Of a DNA stretch of 64,000 bases, positions 27,075 through 34,466 are shown piece after piece. The position numbers were made by a program, and so were the translations under genes. Origin of the DNA: Streptomyces sp. H39-S7. Its GTDB lineage: Bacteria > Actinomycetota > Actinomycetes > Streptomycetales > Streptomycetaceae. A model generated the notes under the pieces. It was given only the letters and a program-made list of their open reading frames with translations. It did not search any database and had not been told where the DNA came from. Each line of letters opens with the position of its first letter. The stretch's first letter is position 1. The DNA lies in assembly GCF_027158205.1 (NCBI RefSeq), contig NZ_JAPVLU010000004.1:86868-150867 (forward strand). The letters are read 5' to 3'.

Positions 27075-28376
27075 CTACTTGAGGTTCTCCGCTTCCAGTT
27101 CGTCCCCCACTTCGTCCGGCTCGCGGCCGGGCGTCTGGAGGTTGAATCTGGTGATCACGAATCGGAAGAGGGCGTAGTACGCGATCGCGAAGGCGACCCC
27201 GATCGGAATGATCAGCCAGGGCTTGGTGGCCAGTCCCCAGTTGATGACGTAGTCGATCAGGCCGGCCGAGAAGCTGAAGCCGTCATGCACGCCCAGCCCC
27301 CAGGTGACCGCCATGGAGAGGCCGGTCAGCAGGGCATGGATCGCGAACAGGAGGGGGGCGATGAAGAGGAACGAGTACTCGATCGGCTCCGTGATGCCGG
27401 TGATCAGCGACGTCAGGCCGATCGACACCATCATGCCGGTGATCTCCTTGCGGCGGTGCGGCTTGGCGCAGTGCGCCATGGCCAGCGCGGCGGCCGGCAG
27501 GGCGAACATCATGATCGGGAAGAAGCCCGACATGAACTGGCCCGCGGTCGGGTCGCCCGCCAGGAAGCGGGGGATGTCCCCGTGCACCACCATGCCGTCC
27601 GGCTTGGTGAAGTCGCCGAACTGGAACCAGACGAACACGTTCAGGAACTGGTGCAGACCGATCGTCAGCAGGGCGCGGTTGGCGACACCGAAGATGCCCG
27701 AACCACCGGAGCCCAGGTCCACCATCCACTGGCTGAAGCTGGTGAGCGCGTCGCCGATCGGCGGCCAGATCCACACGCAGATGACCGCGAAGACGATCGC
27801 CACGAACGACATGATGATCGGGACCAGCCGGCGGCCGTTGAAGAAGCCGAGCCAGTCGACCAGCTTGGTCCGGTGATAGCGCATCCACAGGTAGGCCGTC
27901 GCCAGGCCGATCACGATGCCGCCGAAGACACCCGGGTTCTGGAAGGCGGCCGCGGTGACCGTCGTACCCTCCAGGCAGACCCCGGTGGAGAACTTCGCGT
28001 TGCCGCCGCAGTCCACCGGGAACTGGTGCAGCACGCTGAAGTAGACGAGGTAGCCCACGACCGCCGCCAGCGCGGTCGAACCGTCCGCCTTCTTGGCCAT
28101 GCCGATCGCCACACCCACGGCGAACAGCATCGGGAGGCCGAGTGAACCGTCCAGCAGCGCGCCGCCCGCGCCGGCGAAGACCTTGGCGACGTTGTCCCAG
28201 CCCAGCCCGTCCGCGCCGAAGACATCCGGCTGGCCGAGCCGGTTCAGAATGCCCGCCGCGGGGAGCACGGCGATCGGCAGCTGCAGGCTGCGGCCCATCT
28301 TCTGCAGCCCCTGGAAGAAGGTGCTGGTCCACTTCTTCTGTGATCGCTGCCCGACGGCGGCGTTCTCCGAACTCAT
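27075..28376 (-). CDS. nagE1: PTS EIIC permease, paralogue of nagE2 (NagE1-like)
   Basis: This 433 aa EIIC is colinear with the neighbouring nagE2 product (for example LQKMGRSLQLPIAVLPAAGI and TGITEPIEYSFLF), clearly a tandem duplicate. It has an extra loop near residues 130-150 with two Cys (DCGGNAKFSTGVC) that nagE2 lacks. In S. coelicolor, as I recall, the equivalent copy is not the main GlcNAc transporter, so its sugar may differ. A DasR-type operator lies 77 bases upstream. Confidence 0.88.
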   Translation of the reverse strand: MSSENAAVGQRSQKKWTSTFFQGLQKMGRSLQLPIAVLPAAGILNRLGQPDVFGADGLGWDNVAKVFAGAGGALLDGSLGLPMLFAVGVAIGMAKKADGSTALAAVVGYLVYFSVLHQFPVDCGGNAKFSTGVCLEGTTVTAAAFQNPGVFGGIVIGLATAYLWMRYHRTKLVDWLGFFNGRRLVPIIMSFVAIVFAVICVWIWPPIGDALTSFSQWMVDLGSGGSGIFGVANRALLTIGLHQFLNVFVWFQFGDFTKPDGMVVHGDIPRFLAGDPTAGQFMSGFFPIMMFALPAAALAMAHCAKPHRRKEITGMMVSIGLTSLITGITEPIEYSFLFIAPLLFAIHALLTGLSMAVTWGLGVHDGFSFSAGLIDYVINWGLATKPWLIIPIGVAFAIAYYALFRFVITRFNLQTPGREPDEVGDELEAENLK

Positions 28377-28452
28377 CGGTGGCCTCCTGGTGGGTGCCGC
28401 CCCGGCGGCATCGTGTCGCCCGGTTGCGTCTCCTGTTTGTCGCTTGGCCCAA

Positions 28453-28468
28453 AGTGGTGTAGACCATT
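28453..28468. promoter_or_regulatory. DasR-type operator between nagE1 and nagF
   Basis: AGTGGTGTAGACCATT matches 14 of 16 consensus bases on the opposite strand by hand count. It lies in the divergent gap, nearer nagE1 (77 bases) than nagF (155 bases), so it could serve both. Confidence 0.75.
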
Positions 28469-28622
28469 TACGACGTGGGTGGCACTACGCCCCCGAGGGC
28501 ACGGCACCAGTGATCGTTATCTTTCGCCACAAACCGGAACCCTGCCCGCGAAGATGGGCCAAACGTGCGTTACCGTTTGAAACCGGACCGGGCCGCCGGG
28601 CCGAGACACTCAGGAGTGAGCA

Positions 28623-28862
28623 ATGGCCACCAAGGCTGAGCAGATCGTCGCCGGACTCGGCGGACTCGACAACATCGAAGAGGTCGAGGGCTGCATCACC
28701 CGCCTCCGCACCGAGGTCAAGGACCCCGGCCTCGTCGACGAGGCTGCCCTCAAGAAGGCCGGCGCCCACGGCGTCGTCAAGATGGGCACCGCGATCCAGG
28801 TCGTCATCGGCACCGACGCCGACCCCATCGCCGCCGACATCGAAGACATGATGGACAACTGA
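28623..28862 (+). CDS. nagF: PTS glucose/GlcNAc EIIB domain protein
   Basis: This 79 aa stand-alone EIIB phosphorylates the incoming sugar. The phosphorylated cysteine is Cys24 in [11 protein letters not shown]. It is transcribed divergently from nagE1 and is the only EIIB in the window, so it should serve both EIIC permeases. A matching EIIA (Crr) and the general PTS proteins must be encoded elsewhere. A terminator hairpin follows. Confidence 0.93.
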   Translation: MATKAEQIVAGLGGLDNIEEVEGCITRLRTEVKDPGLVDEAALKKAGAHGVVKMGTAIQVVIGTDADPIAADIEDMMDN

Positions 28863-28886
28863 GCCCACCCCTCAGCGCACCACCAC

Positions 28887-28926
28887 CCGCGGGGGCCCCT
28901 TCCGACACCGGAACGGGCCCCCGCGG
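28887..28926 (+). terminator. Terminator between nagF and rph
   Basis: Twelve-base arms (28887-28898 and 28915-28926) pair perfectly, with a smaller TTCCG/CGGAA stem inside the loop. Confidence 0.75.
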
Positions 28927-28947
28927 TTTGTCGATAGGCTCGGGACC

Positions 28948-29670
<723 letters not shown>

Positions 29671-29796
29671 GCGCACGCCGACCAAGGCCCGCGTGAAAGC
29701 TGTCACTTTCGCTCAACCAGGCAACTGGGGCGGCGCACGGCGCGTGTCTACCGGTACAGATCTCATACGGAGATCACACGGGGGAGGAACCCACCC

Positions 29797-30186
29797 ATGG
29801 CCACGCGCCGCCGCCTCACCATCGCCGCACTCGCCGCGGCCGCCGCCCTGACGCTCCCGGCCGCCGCCGGCTGCAGCGCCATCGACAAGGCACTCGACTG
29901 CGCCCAAGTGGCCGCCGCGGTCGCCGGCGACGTCCAGAACCTGCAGAACGCCGTCAGCAACGCCGGCAACAGCCCGCAGGACGCCGTCAACGCCCTCGAC
30001 CAGATCTCCCGCGACCTCAAGGACATCGGCAGCAAAACCAACAACGCCGACGTCACCAAGGCCGTCAACGACCTCAACACCGCCGTCCAGAACGCCCGCA
30101 CGGCCGCCAACAAGGGCACCACCCCCGACGTGTCGCCGGTCGCGGACGCGGCAGGCGAACTCACCAAGGTCTGCACCCCGGGCTGA
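29797..30186 (+). CDS. Small putative lipoprotein, helical
   Basis: This 129 aa protein has a signal peptide ending in a lipobox-like PAAAGC, so it is probably lipidated outside the membrane. The mature part is Ala/Asn/Asp-rich and predicted helical (DVQNLQNAVSNAGNS, DQISRDLKDIGSKT), with further Cys residues near positions 36 and 126. No known domain is recognised. It sits between rph and rdgB. Confidence 0.75.
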   Translation: MATRRRLTIAALAAAAALTLPAAAGCSAIDKALDCAQVAAAVAGDVQNLQNAVSNAGNSPQDAVNALDQISRDLKDIGSKTNNADVTKAVNDLNTAVQNARTAANKGTTPDVSPVADAAGELTKVCTPG

Positions 30187-30221
30187 CCGGGCGACCGGAA
30201 CGACGCGCGATAATCGACGCC

Positions 30222-30824
30222 ATGCAGCGCCTCGTCCTCGCGACCCGAAACGCCCACAAAGTCACCGAACTCCGCGCCATCCTCGCCGACACAGGTCTCG
30301 CCGTGGACCTCGTCGGCGCGGACGCCTACCCCGAGATCCCCGACGTCAGGGAAACCGGCGTCACCTTCGCCGAGAACGCCCTCCTCAAGGCCCACACCCT
30401 GGCCCGGGCCACCGGCCTGCCCGCCGTCGCCGACGACTCCGGCCTCTGCGTCGACGTCCTCGGCGGCGCCCCCGGCATCTTCTCCGCCCGCTGGGCCGGC
30501 ACCCACGGCGACGACGCCGCCAACCTCGCCCTGCTCCTCGCCCAGCTCTCCGACATCGCCGACCCCCACCGCGCCGCGCACTTCGCCTGCGCGGCAGCCC
30601 TCGCCCTCCCGGACGGCACCGAACGCCTAGTGGAAGGCCGCCTCCCCGGCACCCTCCGCCACACCCCCACGGGCACCGGCGGCTTCGGCTACGACCCGAT
30701 CCTCCAGCCGGACGGCGACACCCGCACCTGCGCCGAACTGACTCCGTCGGAGAAGAACGCGATCAGCCACCGCGGCGTGGCGTTCAGGGCCCTGGCGCCC
30801 CTGGTCGCCGAACTTCTCGGCTGA
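30222..30824 (+). CDS. rdgB: Non-canonical purine NTP pyrophosphatase (RdgB/HAM1)
   Basis: This 200 aa house-cleaning enzyme hydrolyses dITP, ITP and XTP to monophosphates. Key motifs are LATRNAHKVTELRAIL at the N-terminus, TFAENALLKA, DDSGLCVDVLGGAPGIFSAR and TGTGGFGYDPIL, ending SEKNAISHRG. Length and order are typical. A strong T-rich terminator follows, then the tRNA-like gene on the other strand. Confidence 0.96.
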   Translation: MQRLVLATRNAHKVTELRAILADTGLAVDLVGADAYPEIPDVRETGVTFAENALLKAHTLARATGLPAVADDSGLCVDVLGGAPGIFSARWAGTHGDDAANLALLLAQLSDIADPHRAAHFACAAALALPDGTERLVEGRLPGTLRHTPTGTGGFGYDPILQPDGDTRTCAELTPSEKNAISHRGVAFRALAPLVAELLG

Positions 30825-30841
30825 GCCGCCACAGAGGCAAC

Positions 30842-30876
30842 GAGCCTCCAGCCTTCGAAAGGAAGGCTGGAGGCTC
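30842..30876 (+). terminator. Intrinsic terminator after rdgB
   Basis: Perfect 15-base arms (30842-30856 and 30862-30876) with a five-base loop are followed by CTTTTTGC, a classical rho-independent terminator and one of few with a T-tract here. Confidence 0.92.
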
Positions 30877-30888
30877 CTTTTTGCTTCG

Positions 30889-30961
30889 TGCGCCTGGTCA
30901 GATTCGAACTGACAACCACTAGTTCCTAGGACTAGCCTCTCTGCCGTTGGAGTACAGGCGC
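30889..30961 (-). tRNA. tRNA-like gene with irregular anticodon arm, identity unclear
   Basis: On the minus strand 73 bases fold as a cloverleaf. The acceptor is seven perfect pairs (30955-30961 with 30890-30896). The T-arm is five pairs (GTCAG/CTGAC) around TTCGAAT. The D-arm contains CTC, CAACGGCA, GAG. The anticodon stem is five perfect pairs (CTAGT/ACTAG), extendable by a G-T pair, closing the loop CCTAGGA. That loop lacks the near-universal U33 and would place UAG at 34-36; reading CCU (Arg) after a U33 instead breaks the stem. The variable loop is five bases and no CCA is encoded. TAGAGT at 30975-30980 could be its -10 box. It could be a divergent functional tRNA or a decayed one. Confidence 0.65.
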
Positions 30962-31008
30962 GCGGCTGACGCCCACTCTACTGGCTCGGGTCCTGGAGCT
31001 GGGAGGGG

Positions 31009-31845
31009 TTATCGAAGGGCTTTGGGACGTGCGAACGTCTCTGTCTGGCTGTGACAGGACGGACAGAAGTAGCGCAGGTTCTTGGGCCGGTTGTCCAGTC
31101 GGTCGCCGTTGCTGTGGTCGATCTCCAGCACGAGCCGCTTGCCCTGCCAGGTGTCTCCGACGCCGCAGGCAGCGCACTGGTGGGGCACGCCGACTTCGTC
31201 GAGGGCGCGCCGCAGGAGGGTGGTCTTCGTGCGCCCGGATCCCGTCTCAAGGTGTCGCAGGACCTCGGCTGCGGACCGGCGTTTCGGTGATACCTTCCCG
31301 CGGTTGTGCCCTTGACCTGTGAAGTGCCTGCACGACAAACGGTAGTCGGCGATGCCGGACCTCACGCGTGCGCGATTTCCTCCGTTGTCGGGAAGCCCGA
31401 GATGGCGGAGAACGCCGGCCAGGCTTACAGCTTTCGCAACCGCAGGCCCCAGCCGGTCGAGCGGGAGGGACTTTCCGCCATACCTGACCCCACTGGTGAA
31501 GTGCGAGGTGTCGATTCCGAAGCGGTCCAGTTTCGTCCTGATGTGGCTGTACGGACTGTCGTTCGGCGGGTAGCCCATGAACTCGAACATCTCACGGATG
31601 CTGTGACAACAGGCAGCGGCCTCCTCGAGCAGAACCCTCGGGTACGCGCGGCGCTCGCGCTCGGGAAGTGGTTCGTCGGTGAAGTGCGACGTGTCGATGC
31701 CGTAGTGCCGTAGGCGGTCGCGCAGGTATCCGTACGGACCGCTCCTCAGCGGCACGTTCAGCCTGCGCAGCAGATCGACGAGGCTGCTGGAGATCGGCGC
31801 CGTCCGGGCCAGCAGGTCGCGGGGATAGTTGACGTGCCCGCTCAT
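31009..31845 (-). CDS. HNH endonuclease with three repeated GIDTSHF-type modules
   Basis: This 278 aa protein has three N-terminal modules of about 35-40 residues each, at about 18-56, 78-117 and 130-175. Each is a short helical HTH-like stretch ending in an arginine-rich helix and then GIDTSHF (the third reads LSCRHF). The C-terminal 60 residues form an HNH nuclease with a four-cysteine zinc site: CAACGVG, LEIDHSNGDRLDNRPKNL and CPSCHSQTET. The catalytic His is in EIDH. Its ATG overlaps the stop of the upstream HNH gene (ATGA). Proteins like this occur in phages and actinobacterial genomes, where they may act as homing or phage-type nucleases. No target or partner is known here. The tRNA-like gene begins 47 bases downstream on the same strand. 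Confidence 0.85.
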   Translation of the reverse strand: MSGHVNYPRDLLARTAPISSSLVDLLRRLNVPLRSGPYGYLRDRLRHYGIDTSHFTDEPLPERERRAYPRVLLEEAAACCHSIREMFEFMGYPPNDSPYSHIRTKLDRFGIDTSHFTSGVRYGGKSLPLDRLGPAVAKAVSLAGVLRHLGLPDNGGNRARVRSGIADYRLSCRHFTGQGHNRGKVSPKRRSAAEVLRHLETGSGRTKTTLLRRALDEVGVPHQCAACGVGDTWQGKRLVLEIDHSNGDRLDNRPKNLRYFCPSCHSQTETFARPKALR

Positions 31846-32468
31846 GCCGTGGCCCTGCGCTTGCGGCCGCGATACGTGTCGGTCACGGCGTGGCAGTTGG
31901 GGCAGAGCAGCCGAAGGTTCTCCGGGCGGTTGTCCCACCAACTGCCGTCGACGTGGTCGACTTCGAGGCGGAGAGGCTTACCGTTCCACTCGGTGCCGAC
32001 GCCACACATCGTGCAGATCTCCGGGACCGCGCGGCGTGATAGTTCCCGGCGCAGCCGTTCGCCGGAGATCCTGCCGTCTGCCGGTGTTCCTAGGACGAGT
32101 CGGTCTCCGGTCGGCCGTTTCGGGCGGCTCGCGCTGGGTGCCGAGAAGTGCGAGGTGTCGAGGCCGAGCGCGATGATGCGGCGGCCGATGTGGGCCTGGT
32201 TGCCGCCGACCGGGTTGATGCCGAGGCGGCGGACGACTTCGGCGACGCTGCGTGAGGAGGCGACCAGTTCGCGCAGGATCTCTTCGGTGTGCCGCACCCG
32301 GCGGGTGGTGAAGTGCGAGATGTCGATGCCCGCCTGAGCCATTTTGGTGCGGAGGTAGCTCCGGCTGCCCGGCGTCGGGTCGCCTCCGCACCACCGGACG
32401 GCTTCGTCGAGGCTTGTCGTTTCGCGGGCGGCCTCGGCCAGGAGCGCGTGGGTGTATCTGACGGACAT
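31842..32468 (-). CDS. HNH endonuclease with two repeated GIDTSHF-type modules
   Basis: This 208 aa protein is the first gene of the HNH pair. Two modules (about residues 16-54 and 71-109, ending GIDISHF and GLDTSHF) precede a linker and the HNH domain (CTMCGVGTEWNGKPLRLEVD, then DNRPENLRLLCPNCH and VTDTYRGR). The catalytic His lies in EVDHVDG. It shares design and motifs with the downstream protein, so one arose by duplication or both came in together, with the module number differing. The upstream 240 bases hold no gene but several hairpins. Function is not established. Confidence 0.85.
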   Translation of the reverse strand: MSVRYTHALLAEAARETTSLDEAVRWCGGDPTPGSRSYLRTKMAQAGIDISHFTTRRVRHTEEILRELVASSRSVAEVVRRLGINPVGGNQAHIGRRIIALGLDTSHFSAPSASRPKRPTGDRLVLGTPADGRISGERLRRELSRRAVPEICTMCGVGTEWNGKPLRLEVDHVDGSWWDNRPENLRLLCPNCHAVTDTYRGRKRRATA

Positions 32469-32705
32469 GGGGATCCCCCTCCGGATCGGGTGGTGGGAGG
32501 GGATTCCTTGCAGCCGCTACCGGGGAATCCCTCGCTCACCGGTGGTGGCTGCAGAGCCCTGGGTGCGGCTGCCTGTCGCAGCCTCGTACGTACTAACGAG
32601 GCATTCGGGTGACGGTCACGCCCCGGGCCGCGCCCGGGGGTTGGAAGCGGGGGGTGGGGGACTGGGCGGCGGTGCTGGTCCGCGGGCTCCTGCGCGCTGC
32701 GTGCG
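32469..32705 (-). other. Structured non-coding stretch upstream of the HNH pair
   Basis: No gene is seen. Two overlapping stem-loops compete: arms 32500-32507/32524-32531 (GGGATTCC and GGAATCCC), and arms 32511-32523/32539-32551 (13 pairs with two G-T). A third, 32581-32587/32596-32602 (GCCTCGT and ACGAGGC), lies further upstream. The region presumably holds the HNH operon promoter and 5' leader. Confidence 0.45.
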
Positions 32706-32749
32706 GGAGTGGTACCAAGGCCCCGGGGTTCGGGGCCTTGGTCCACTCC
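32706..32749 (-). terminator. Terminator after bcp
   Basis: A long hairpin with arms near 32706-32725 and 32731-32749 (core ACCAAGGCCCCG and its complement) lies 17 bases past the bcp stop. Confidence 0.8.
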
Positions 32750-32765
32750 GGACGTCGGGGGTTGC

Positions 32766-33233
32766 TCAGACCTTCAGGTCCTTGATGAGCTTGGCGACGT
32801 GGCCGGTGGCCTTGACGTTGTAGAAGGCGTGTTCGACCTTGCCGTCGGCGCCGACGATCACGGTGGAGCGGATGACGCCGGTGACGGTCTTGCCGTAGAG
32901 CTTCTTCTCGCCGAAGGCGGCGTAGGCCTCGAGCACCTTCTTGTCCGGATCGCCCACCAGGGTGACCTTCAGGGACTCCTTCTCGCGGAACTTGGCGAGC
33001 TTCTCGGGCTTGTCGGGGGAGACGCCGATCACGTCGTAGCCGGCGGCCGCGAGCAGGTCGAGGTTGTCGGTGAAGTCGCACGCCTGCTTGGTGCAGCCGG
33101 GGGTGAGGGCGGCCGGGTAGAAGTAGACGATGACCTTGCGGCCGGCGTGGTCGGCGAGGGAGACGGGCTTGCCGTCGGCGTCCGGAAGGGTGAAGGCGGG
33201 GGCGGTGTCGCCGGGCTGGAGGCGTTCGGTCAT
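32766..33233 (-). CDS. bcp: Thiol peroxidase of the Bcp/PrxQ type
   Basis: This 155 aa peroxiredoxin reduces hydroperoxides with thioredoxin. The peroxidatic Cys47 and resolving Cys52 are in LTPGCTKQACDF, the C-x4-C spacing typical of one Bcp/PrxQ class. The ATG at 33233 is fixed by AAGGAG nine bases upstream; a longer in-frame start at 33335 is less likely. The downstream hairpin ends the transcript before the HNH region. Confidence 0.95.
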   Translation of the reverse strand: MTERLQPGDTAPAFTLPDADGKPVSLADHAGRKVIVYFYPAALTPGCTKQACDFTDNLDLLAAAGYDVIGVSPDKPEKLAKFREKESLKVTLVGDPDKKVLEAYAAFGEKKLYGKTVTGVIRSTVIVGADGKVEHAFYNVKATGHVAKLIKDLKV

Positions 33234-33365
33234 GGGTGAGGGCTCCTTACGCGGGTACACGCGGGGTACTCCCGGGTACGCAAACGGGGTGCCGACGGGG
33301 CGCGGTCCGCGTCGGGCTGACAGACTGTTCGTCACGGTACCGGTCTAGGCGTTGGAGGCAGTGCG

Positions 33366-33689
33366 GTGTCGGAAGGCAGGACTCCCGCTCAGATTGAAGC
33401 GGAGATCTCCCGTAGGCGGCAGGATCTGGCCGCGACGCTGGACGAGATCGCGGTAAGGGTGCACCCGACCACGGTCGCGCGGGATGTGAAGGCGAAGGCC
33501 TTCTCCGCGGTCGACCGGACGGTGGGCCAGGCTTATGTGGCGGCGCATCGCGCGGTGAGTGACGCCCGCGGGCACTTCGTGTCCGAGGAGGGTGTGCTGC
33601 GGGTGGGTCGGGTGGTGCCGGTGGCGGTGGCCGCGGTGGCGTTGGTCGCTGTGGTGGCCGGGCTCTCGGTCCGTCGGCGTCGCCGGTAA
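33366..33689 (+). CDS. DUF3618 family membrane protein
   Basis: This 107 aa protein from a GTG start has the DUF3618 signature near the N-terminus (RTPAQIEAEISRRRQDLAAT, then LDEIAVRVHPT), a helical middle part and one C-terminal membrane helix (VVPVAVAAVALVAVVAGLSV) followed by RRRRR. Such proteins are common in actinobacteria and often adjoin phage-shock or Asp23-like proteins. No biochemical role is known. It is divergent from bcp and 10 bases upstream of the GroES-like gene, so probably co-transcribed with it. Confidence 0.82.
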   Translation: MSEGRTPAQIEAEISRRRQDLAATLDEIAVRVHPTTVARDVKAKAFSAVDRTVGQAYVAAHRAVSDARGHFVSEEGVLRVGRVVPVAVAAVALVAVVAGLSVRRRRR

Positions 33690-33699
33690 CGTCGTCGCC

Positions 33700-34041
33700 G
33701 TGAGTTCCAAGGATGAGCACGACAAGCTGCCGATCCGGATGCTGCATGACCGGGTGCTGGTGCGGGCCGAAGGTTCCGAGGGGGAGCGCCGCTCGGGTGG
33801 CGGCATCCTCATTCCCGCGACGGCCGCGGTGGGCCGGCGGCTGGCGTGGGCGGCGGTGGTCGCGGTGGGCCAGAACGTGCGGACGGTGGAGGTCGGGGAC
33901 CGGGTGCTGTACGACCCGGAGGACCGGGCCGAGGTCGAGGTGCGGGGTGTCGCGTACGTGCTGATGCGCGAGCGGGATCTGCACGCGGTCGCGTCCGAGC
34001 GGTTGCAGGGCTCGGAGGACTCCACGGGCCTCTATCTGTAA
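33700..34041 (+). CDS. GroES-like co-chaperonin family protein
   Basis: This 113 aa protein resembles GroES: LPIRMLHDRVLVRAEGSEGE, then the mobile-loop-like GGILIPATAAVGRRLAWAAV and VGDRVLYDPEDRAEVEVRGV. It has an unusual C-terminal tail (SERLQGSEDSTGLYL). The main groES is normally beside groEL, and there is no groEL here, so this is a stand-alone paralogue. Whether it caps GroEL is not known. The GTG at 33700 overlaps no neighbour. Confidence 0.8.
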   Translation: MSSKDEHDKLPIRMLHDRVLVRAEGSEGERRSGGGILIPATAAVGRRLAWAAVVAVGQNVRTVEVGDRVLYDPEDRAEVEVRGVAYVLMRERDLHAVASERLQGSEDSTGLYL

Positions 34042-34061
34042 GTTTGCTATCGTCGGAGGGA

Positions 34062-34106
34062 GCCCGACGAGACGCGCCGTACCGGGACCCATGCAAAGAC
34101 GACGCA
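34062..34106 (+). ncRNA. Guanidine-III riboswitch
   Basis: The stretch from about 34062 to 34106 closely follows the remembered guanidine-III (ykkC-III) consensus: CCCGACGAG, then GCGCCGTACC and CGGG closing the first helix (34063-34066 with 34083-34086), then AAGACGACGC for the pseudoknot. It lies 35 bases upstream of a SugE/Gdx-type exporter, the classical target. In this class ligand binding exposes the ribosome binding site, here GGAGG at 34129-34133. The identification rests on memory of the consensus plus genomic context. Confidence 0.88.
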
Positions 34107-34140
34107 CCCCCTGGAAGCAAGAAACCATGGAGGTGCCGTC

Positions 34141-34461
34141 ATGGCATGGGTCCTTTTGTGCGTCGCGGGTCTGGTCGAGGTCGCGTGGTCGATCGGTATG
34201 AAGTACACCGAGGGGTTCACGCGGCTGTGGCCGAGTGTGTTCACGGGTGCGGGCATCGTGGTGAGCATGATGCTGTTGTCGCAGGCCGCGAAGACGCTGC
34301 CGATCGGTACGGCGTACGGCGTGTGGGTGGGCATCGGTGCTGCGGGGGCGGCGGTCCTGGGCATGGTGGTGCTGGGTGAGCCGGCGACCGCCGCCCGTAT
34401 CTTCTTCATCTGTCTGCTGCTGGTGGCCGTCGTGGGCCTGAAGGCCACGTCGGGGCATTAG
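34141..34461 (+). CDS. gdx: Guanidinium exporter, SMR family (Gdx/SugE)
   Basis: This 106 aa small multidrug resistance protein has four membrane helices and the essential Glu13 in the first (LVEVAWSIGMKYTEGFTRLW). The sequence fits the Gdx subtype, which exchanges guanidinium for protons. The upstream guanidine-III riboswitch confirms the substrate independently. It acts as an antiparallel dimer in the membrane. The gene ends five bases before the end of the convergent PBP gene, with no room for a separate terminator. Confidence 0.95.
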   Translation: MAWVLLCVAGLVEVAWSIGMKYTEGFTRLWPSVFTGAGIVVSMMLLSQAAKTLPIGTAYGVWVGIGAAGAAVLGMVVLGEPATAARIFFICLLLVAVVGLKATSGH

Positions 34462-34466
34462 GAACG

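Noticed and set aside
25558..28467. Very long opposite-strand open frames over the two PTS genes
   Set aside because: They are His/Asp/Arg-rich shadow translations typical of GC-rich coding DNA and have no domain; the minus-strand EIIC genes explain the region.
31009..32468. The HNH pair as part of a restriction-modification system or prophage
   Set aside because: No methylase, specificity subunit, integrase, terminase or structural phage gene is present in the window.
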